A stretch of DNA of 64,000 bases, taken from contig JACCLO010000001.1 of NCBI GenBank assembly GCA_029448655.1, positions 2,232,001 to 2,296,000 of the forward strand, in the 5' to 3' direction. This DNA is from Wolfiporia cocos. Its lineage: Eukaryota; Basidiomycota; Agaricomycetes; Polyporales; Phaeolaceae. Of the stretch, positions 58,159-64,000 are shown piece after piece (positions within the stretch are counted from its first letter, which is position 1; every line of letters starts with the position of its first letter). Below the pieces are notes generated by a model. The model saw nothing but the letters and a program-made list of their open reading frames with translations, did not search any database and had not been told where the DNA came from. The position numbers were made by a program, and so were the translations under genes.

Positions 58159-60647
58159 ATGTTATACCATCCTCTCCTCTCTTTAGCGCTGCTCGCAGCG
58201 CTGGGTCTCAGTCACCCTCTTTCGTCAAATGACACCGAGCCTATCGTTGCTCTTTCGTACGGATCGTTCAAAGGTAACAGCTCGGGATTCGTGACATCAT
58301 TTCTGGGCATACCATACGCGGAACCTCCGTACGTGCACCACATTCTTGCTCATTTTAGTAGTTAGACCTTGCCATACAGGTTGGAGGATTCACGGTTCGC
58401 GCTCCCTCAGCCGCCACAGTCGTTTTCAGGCGTAAAAGACGCGCTCGAGTTCGGGAACGCATGCCCTCAGCAAGGCGGTAGCATACCCGATGTGCTGCCT
58501 TTCACGATACCCGTTCAAACACCGGATAACACCGTATCCGAAGACTGTACGACCCACCGCTAAGTGGGTTCCCGAACGCGCGTTGACGAAGACACAGGTC
58601 TGTTCGTCAACGTCTATGCTCCTGCATCTACGAAGCCGGGCGACGATCTCCCTGTTGTCTTCGTAGGTCTATCCTCAGCACGTCGTGATGCACGGCTGAT
58701 CAGAACCTGCAGTGGATATACGGAGGCTCGTTGCCGTAATCATACACATGGGCTTTAGCTCACAGCCTTTTGCAGGTGCCTTTGAGACGGGGGATTCGTC
58801 GATGTATCCAGGTACAGCGATCGTAGAGCGATCAATAGAGCTGGGGGAGCCAGTTATCTTCGTCTCGCATAATTATCGGCTCAACGGTACGTCTCTCCTG
58901 TGGTCATCATCTTGGGTTTCCTCATATATTTCGCAGCGTTCGGGTTTTTAGCTAGTCAGGAGGTCATCGACGCGGGTCAGACGAACATTGGCCTCAGAGA
59001 TCGTGAGTGGTGCCAGGCGGCGGTCAGCCTCATGAACCTGACGACAGCTCTGTCCAGAACGATTCGCTATGCAATGGGTGCAGCAGCACATCTCGGCATT
59101 CGGAGGGGATCCTACCAAGGTGGCCATGTAAGAAGATTCGCTTGTGATCACACGGGCGCAATCTTGACTCCAGTTCCGCATACAGCTGGGGAGAAAGCGC
59201 CGGTGCTTGGTCGGTCGGCTTCCACTTGCTCTTGAACAACGGTGACAACGAAGGGCTGTTCCGGGCCGCAATCATGGTGCGCGAGCTGCGATTATGTCGT
59301 CAACTACACTGTGCGATCAGTTCATGGCAGGAGTCGGGGTCCCCGTATGCGCTGCGCAACTACACAGCCGGCCAGCCATTCTATGACACGCTCCTGAACT
59401 ACACCAACTGCTCCAGTAGTGCCGACACCCTCGCTTGCCTCCGCCACGCGCCATATGAGCAATTGATGGCGGCTGTCAATGCTACTCCGAACGGCTTCGA
59501 TTACACAGGCCAGAACTTGGCATGGCAACCGCGTCTTGATGGCGATCTGCTCGTCCGGAACCCCCAGCGCTCTATGCAGATGGGTCTATATGCAAAAGTG
59601 CGTTCGCCAAGGGGATGTTTTCGATTTCACGGTGTTCTCTGAAGTTATAAATATAGGTAGCCATCCTTAGTGGCGATTGCGATGATGAAGGGACGTTGTT
59701 CTCTCTCGGGAACACGAACATTACGTACGTTCTAGAATGGCCCCGGCAGAAGCATCTGATTCACCTTGGCCTTGAATAGCTCTGATTCGGAGTTTTCGAG
59801 CTATATTTATTCCAAGTGCGCAGCGCTAGAAAGTGACCGTATATCCTGTCTGACTTCAACGCATTCGCAGCTATATACCCTCCGCCACAGATTCCGCAAT
59901 CGTGAATGTGAGCAAGCTGTATTCTGATATCCCAAGCGAGGTACGCTTGATCACCTACGGTCTCGGATGCCGAGACCTTTTGACGGCAGCACTACTGTAG
60001 GGTTCACCATTCGACACGGGAGACTCCAACGTCCTAACGTGAGCTTATTGGGCCTCCATTTACGTTGCACAGACTCATATAACCTTCTTTGGTACAGAGC
60101 TCAGTATAAGCGAATCGCCGCATTCACGGGTGACTGGCAGTTCCAAGCGCCCCGCCGATTGCTGCTGTCCACAATGTCACAAACACAGGATTGTTGGGCG
60201 TATCGTAATGCCACTTTTAGTTTCTGTGTCAATATCAAGGCTGAAGCTCTTGTTCGAATATAGTGTTCAAGCGCTACAAGACGACACCCTATCTTGGCAC
60301 ATACCACTCGTCGGACCTGACAGAGTTCTTCAGCGATATTGACTTCATCGGCACGGATGCAATAAGTCTGTCCCGTCCGGCCCTATGCGCTTTTCATAAC
60401 TAACACTTGGTACCATCGCTGGATTTCAGTCAACTTTGCCAGCAGGCTGGATCCGAACGCGTCTCCGGAACTCGCACCCAATGTCAGCTATCTCTCCAAC
60501 GTGACCTGGGCACAATGGAACTCGGATTTGTCCTCTCCCCCGTTGCTTGAGTTCCTAGATCCCGCGCCACGTCTTGGCTTCACTCCAGACACGTATCGAG
60601 CAGATGCTATGGCTTACCTGAATACTCTATCCCTACAGATGCCCTAG
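58159..60647 (+). CDS. Secreted type-B carboxylesterase/lipase, intact copy
   Basis: About 15 exons, open throughout. MLYHPLLSLALLAALGLSHP is a signal peptide. Then FVTSFLGIPYAEPP, SRFALPQPPQSFSGVKDALE, NACPQQ, WIYGG, PVIFVSHNYRLNAFGFLASQ, DQRFAMQWVQQHISAFGGDP, WGESAGAWSVGFHLLL (nucleophile elbow GESAG intact), ESGSPYALRNY, DTLACLRHAPYEQLMAAVNA, WQPRLDGDLLVRNPQRSMQM, GDCDDEGTLFS, GSPFDTGDSNVLT, YKRIAAFTGDWQFQAPRR, TPYLGTYHSSDLTEFFSDID, and the C-terminus TLSLQMP. The domain layout is that of alpha/beta-hydrolase COesterases with Ser, acidic and His residues. The intron at 58726-58775 starts with GC, where the paralog has GT. Probably acts on extracellular esters. Confidence 0.9.
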
Positions 60648-61925
60648 CTGCTCAATATAGTTATTTGAGTTATTTGAACAAAGAGTACAAGTAAAGTAAC
60701 CGATGCACTTACGAATGAATTTTGATGCTCCGGCTTCATATAGTCTCTATCCCTACAGCCTTGCTATCCAGAGGATGGACGTGTGGGTTGGGTGTGCACC
60801 ACGTCACAGCGTTTTGTTGAAGTTTAGGACACGCCTATTTCAGCTGTGCCCTACTGCCTGGTATTCCTCTAGTTCGAGTATAATGGGATCGCAGAGAACG
60901 CGTAAGGTATGTACATTTTCGTTCCTTGACTATATACCTGCGCGCCCCTTTCCGTAACCAGGTGCGTACCGCACCACCTTCCGGTCTGGGCTCACTCCGC
61001 TGCCTTCTCTTTTTAGGTCATTCCCGCCGTGGCGACGAGATCGCACCCGTGCGCCGCGCCTGACGCGCGCGCACTTCCAACACGTTTCTTAGTCATAGCG
61101 CTCGGTGGCGAGATTTGCAAATACTGACGATTTAATTATATAGCCGCGTTCATATGATCCAGTCGAGATCGTCCTTGAATATATTCTTGAGTTATTGCTC
61201 CATAGATTATGAAGATTCTTCATCGCTACAAGATGGCTGCCAGAACGCGACGGCAGATACTGCAATATCCCATGACAACGATAAGCTTGATTTAAAAAAA
61301 AGAAACTGGTATACGTTAACACTTGTTCGCATTCCGCCAATTGTAGCCGTGATGTTACACAGGGTATCATTGTTTCCGAAGGTATCGAAGCTCTATTGGC
61401 TGAAACCTGGCCTCGCATTGATGTTAATAAGGATGGTGGCGAGTGTTATCGCGCAATCTACCTGGCTTGTTTTTACCCAGCGGTATATCGTTTCTAGCCC
61501 AACATATTGATGCCTGCATGCCTACAGTCCCGGCAGCCGAATGTCATGCGGTGTGAACGGTACGAGTAACAAGTCATGAATACGTCGGAATCTCTCGCAG
61601 GATCTTGCGATGGGGAATCCTTGCGCTTCCGTTCTCCATGGATCCGACGGATACTATGAGCGGAATTGGGAATTTCCAGACCGATATCTGTATGTACTTG
61701 ATATGCTGAATCTGATATCGATGCTGCCGACTGCAGGGGGAATTGGCACGCATTCATGTTGCGGATGCTTACTCACTTGGAAGATCAGTGATTACAGATT
61801 CGGCCTACAAGCTCGTGATAGTCTTTCGCAAGCTTCTTCAGTCTGCAAATCAAGTCAATAAGTCTTTATACACAACCCCAAGAAGAGGACGGTGTTGTTG
61901 TCTTTCCAAATTCCAGACCTGGGTG
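60648..61925. other. Intergenic with one copy of the GC-rich dispersed repeat
   Basis: No gene is supported. The repeat shared with 25515-25572 lies at 61026-61082. The remainder has only short motif-free frames. Confidence 0.4.
61026..61082 (+). repeat. GC-rich dispersed repeat, copy 2
   Basis: gccgtggcgacgagatcgca, then cccgtgcgccgcgcc and gacgcgcgcgcac, matches 25515-25572 in the same orientation. Flanks are unrelated. Confidence 0.6.
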
Positions 61926-62093
61926 TAGTGTTGCCGAAGTTCGGTCCTGAACCTGGGTTCAGAACCTGAACCGCCTGAACCGAACCTAGGTTCAGGTTCA
62001 GTCTAGGTCCGGTTCAAGGCAAGGCATATGTGGTCCGGTTCTCGGTTCAGGGAACCCCTGAACCAGATTCGAACCGGACTGAACCTCGAACTA
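61926..62093. mobile_element. MITE-like element made of GGTTC/GAACC arrays
   Basis: The left end is TAGTGTTGCCGAAGTTCGGT and the right end, inverted, is TAGTTCGAGGTTCAGTCCGG; they match once a 4-nt gap is allowed. Nearly the whole 168 bp consists of cctgaacc/ggttcagg blocks that can fold back. The layout and the TAGTG tip resemble the hAT ends at 43354 and 44507. No 8-bp duplication is visible. Confidence 0.5.
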
Positions 62094-62633
62094 CATAGCG
62101 GATAACACATTCTCGATATCTTCAGTATATGGACATTAATATTACAATCATACTCATCATAGCATCGTTTATGTGAGCCATGAATACCTACTAGTAATTT
62201 CACATTGAGCATTGGGCATGGATATATGTACTCCTTATAGGGGAAGAGCTCAACAATGGAATGTCAGTCTATTCCCTGAGACTGTGCGAGGATGCTGTCT
62301 ATCAACGTTTCAACAGAGAAAAGCACGTCAATCTGGACTCATAATTATCAAATTCTTTCACAGGTGCTTCCATCTATTCTAAGTCGTTCCGCACCAGGAA
62401 TCTGTTGTAATTGATGGTCTGCGGCATCACCATGGCACACAATGTTGTGGAGGTGGTGGGCAGATGGCGCAAGCATGGGCAATCTGGCGGGTAGCTAGGG
62501 ACTCCATTAGTATATAGGCCAGCTGGAGCGTTGAGGCTCACCGGCAGTTCGTCACCCCTCTGTCAATCTAAATCCTAACGATTTGCAGTTCACTGAGGCA
62601 CTCCGACAGATTCTGATTGCTTGATATCTCAAT

Positions 62634-63357
62634 ATGGCTTCCCTTAGTGAGAACTGTGGACTACATAATGATGGCACTCTGGAGGACACATCTGGAATTC
62701 TATTTTACCACTCTGAAGAGGATGAAGAACCACTTCCAAATGTAGCAGCACAACAGACACCGACCGGAAGCTCAACGAAAGGTGCGTATAAATGAGATGT
62801 GCTTCTCCGATTTTATTTATACATATATTATCAAGGTCTCACAGGAAAACAGCCAGCTTTACAAGTTGCAGGGCAGCGCATCCGCAAACCTAGCGAATGA
62901 GGACCCTCTGGGAATCAGAGTATTCTTCTCGAAGTCAGCAGCAAGTTCTAGCTCTGGTAGTGCTAATGGTTTCGGTAAATCCATGTGACTGACTTGTTTG
63001 CTGCATCTGTCTCACTCTATACTAGGAAAAAATCTCCCGGCTTCCCAATCCAAGAAGCACATCATTCAGGGAGGAAGTACTGCACCTAGCATTCAAAGTG
63101 AGCATAACTCAACAGATCTGTGTCTAAGAGAAGCTGTAATTATGTATCTGCCTCAGGTAAGTGGCAGAATCCATGGGATGAAAATTCAAGGTCATCCAAG
63201 TGTCCCAAAAATCGTGATCTATCTCCTGCTGAAGAGCACATCCCTTCTAATGTCGAGGATAGCCTGTCCTTTGATGAAAAAAAGGATATTGTGGATGAAG
63301 GAAAGGATGGACTTGATGTATATGAGCAGATGAAAGACAAAATTGCAAGTGAATGAG
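62634..63357 (+). pseudogene. Hypothetical multi-exon ORF fragment, probably transposon-derived
   Basis: ATG 62634 opens MASLSENCGLHNDGTLEDTS then an acidic stretch (HSEEDEEPLPN). Potential exons with good splice sites follow: SQENSQLYKLQGSASANLAN, SKSAASSSSGSANGFG, NLPASQSKKHIIQGGST, and an acidic end (DSLSFDEKKDIVDEGKDGLD) to a stop at 63355-63357. The first junction does not keep frame with the next open segment. No domain is recognised. Its position just before a purine tract and an LTR-like end suggests it belongs to a decayed element. Confidence 0.3.
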
Positions 63358-63502
63358 TGGTATGTAAATCTTCAAATTGTGGATAGCATTTATATATCAT
63401 ACTGCAGAGGAAGCACCAATGTCGAAATGCACGTGGTAATGATGAACGGACTTCTGATATACGCTTGATCTTCACAATGGAGGAGTGTACATTAAAGGGG
63501 GG

Positions 63503-64000
63503 TGTCACAAATCTTACTTTATGACCGCTCATCCCAACACTAACGCCCCCTATCCTAGCTCCAACTGCCTAACATTGTCATCCCAGAGGGTCACCACTCC
63601 CTCAAGATGGGTTCATGCAGTTAGACAAGAGTCTAAGGAGTAGAAGTGTCGCACATGAGGGACTTCAGTGCCGGAGATGCATCTTTAGAGACACCATAGA
63701 TGCATCTGAGGCTCTCTAAGCAATCTTAACGCCCAAGCGTGCTGCATAGATGCATCTGAATAGAATAAGATGCATCTGCACAAGAAATACCTGTGCAGGG
63801 TTCGAACATTTGACCTAGGATCAGCAAAGTCTGTACCACTTTGCCAAATGGTCTTGGTATCCGGTCACATACTTGTCAATATGATCCATTTAATGTCCTT
63901 TCATCGCCGTAGCTGTTAATTGTCAAGTCACACCGCAATGTTCCCATATTGCCCTGTAGGTAATTTATGACAGCATCCTTACCTCATTGCAGATACATAT
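63503..64000 (+). repeat. Putative LTR (TGTCACA type) preceded by a polypurine tract; runs off the window
   Basis: aaagggggg at 63494-63502 is followed directly by TGTCACAAATC, the arrangement of a polypurine tract and the start of a 3' LTR. The TGTCACA tip is shared with the ends at 2958, 45336 and 45464. Inside are four copies of the palindrome AGATGCATCT (63675, 63698, 63748, 63768) and a tRNA-like segment. The right end is outside the window. Confidence 0.4.
63790..63855 (-). repeat. tRNA-derived (SINE-like) segment with A and B boxes
   Basis: On the minus strand, tttggcaaagtggtacag resembles a pol III A box (TRGCNNAGTGG). About 30 nt on, atgttcgaaccctg matches the B box (GTTCGANNC). Anticodon and T stems do not pair, so it is not a tRNA gene. 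It may be a SINE head or a tRNA-like motif within the LTR. Confidence 0.35.

Overview
The window is fungal nuclear DNA, almost certainly from an agaricomycete basidiomycete and perhaps a polypore. Genes are cut by many 48-65 nt GT-AG introns, several per gene. Basidiomycete-expanded families are present (F-box proteins, DUF6533 seven-helix proteins, TKL-like kinases, type-B carboxylesterases), as are conserved eukaryotic housekeeping genes (RPT2, TAF12, a Yip4/YIPF6 protein, a Phs1-type dehydratase, peptidyl-tRNA hydrolase). I rebuilt exons by hand from splice sites and family motifs.

Layout. 1-4.9 kb is nested LTR-retrotransposon debris. 6.9-18.3 kb is a gene island: PAQR/Izh3 (-), peptidyl-tRNA hydrolase (+), a secreted GH92 alpha-mannosidase (+, about 20 introns), a membrane-anchored Smr-domain protein (-) and an F-box protein (-). 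18.3-32.9 kb is a duplicated, rearranged block with two copies each of an F-box 5' end, a TKL-like kinase 5' end and a DUF6533 gene. Only the first F-box gene and the second kinase gene are complete. 33.5-38.7 kb is housekeeping: tRNA-Val(TAC), Yip4 (-), RPT2 (+), TAF12 (-). 39.9-42.5 kb holds a carboxylesterase pseudogene. 43-49.5 kb is a transposon graveyard: a Helitron-type 3' end, two degenerate hAT elements, a solo LTR inserted at the tip of one hAT, and two abutting LTRs of a second family. 49.8-56.8 kb is a second gene island: an A1 aspartic protease (+), Phs1/HACD dehydratase (-), a glutamine-rich bZIP factor (-) and a Psr1/NIF-type phosphatase (+). 58.2-60.6 kb holds an intact carboxylesterase, paralogous to the broken one. 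61.9-64 kb is transposon remnants again.

The genes do not form a pathway or cluster. The window alternates conserved genes with transposon-rich, duplication-prone DNA. I saw no convincing undescribed system. The most informative signals are: (1) small insertions with clean target-site duplications, including a 237-bp hairpin-rich TG..CA element inside an LTR and a 679-bp hAT with 18-bp terminal repeats; (2) splicing oddities, namely two GC-AG introns in GH92, a GC donor in the esterase, a one-codon first exon in RPT2 whose splicing creates an N-myristoylation start, and a 17-nt micro-exon kept in both DUF6533 paralogs; and (3) paralog pairs in which one member has lost its active site or was truncated.
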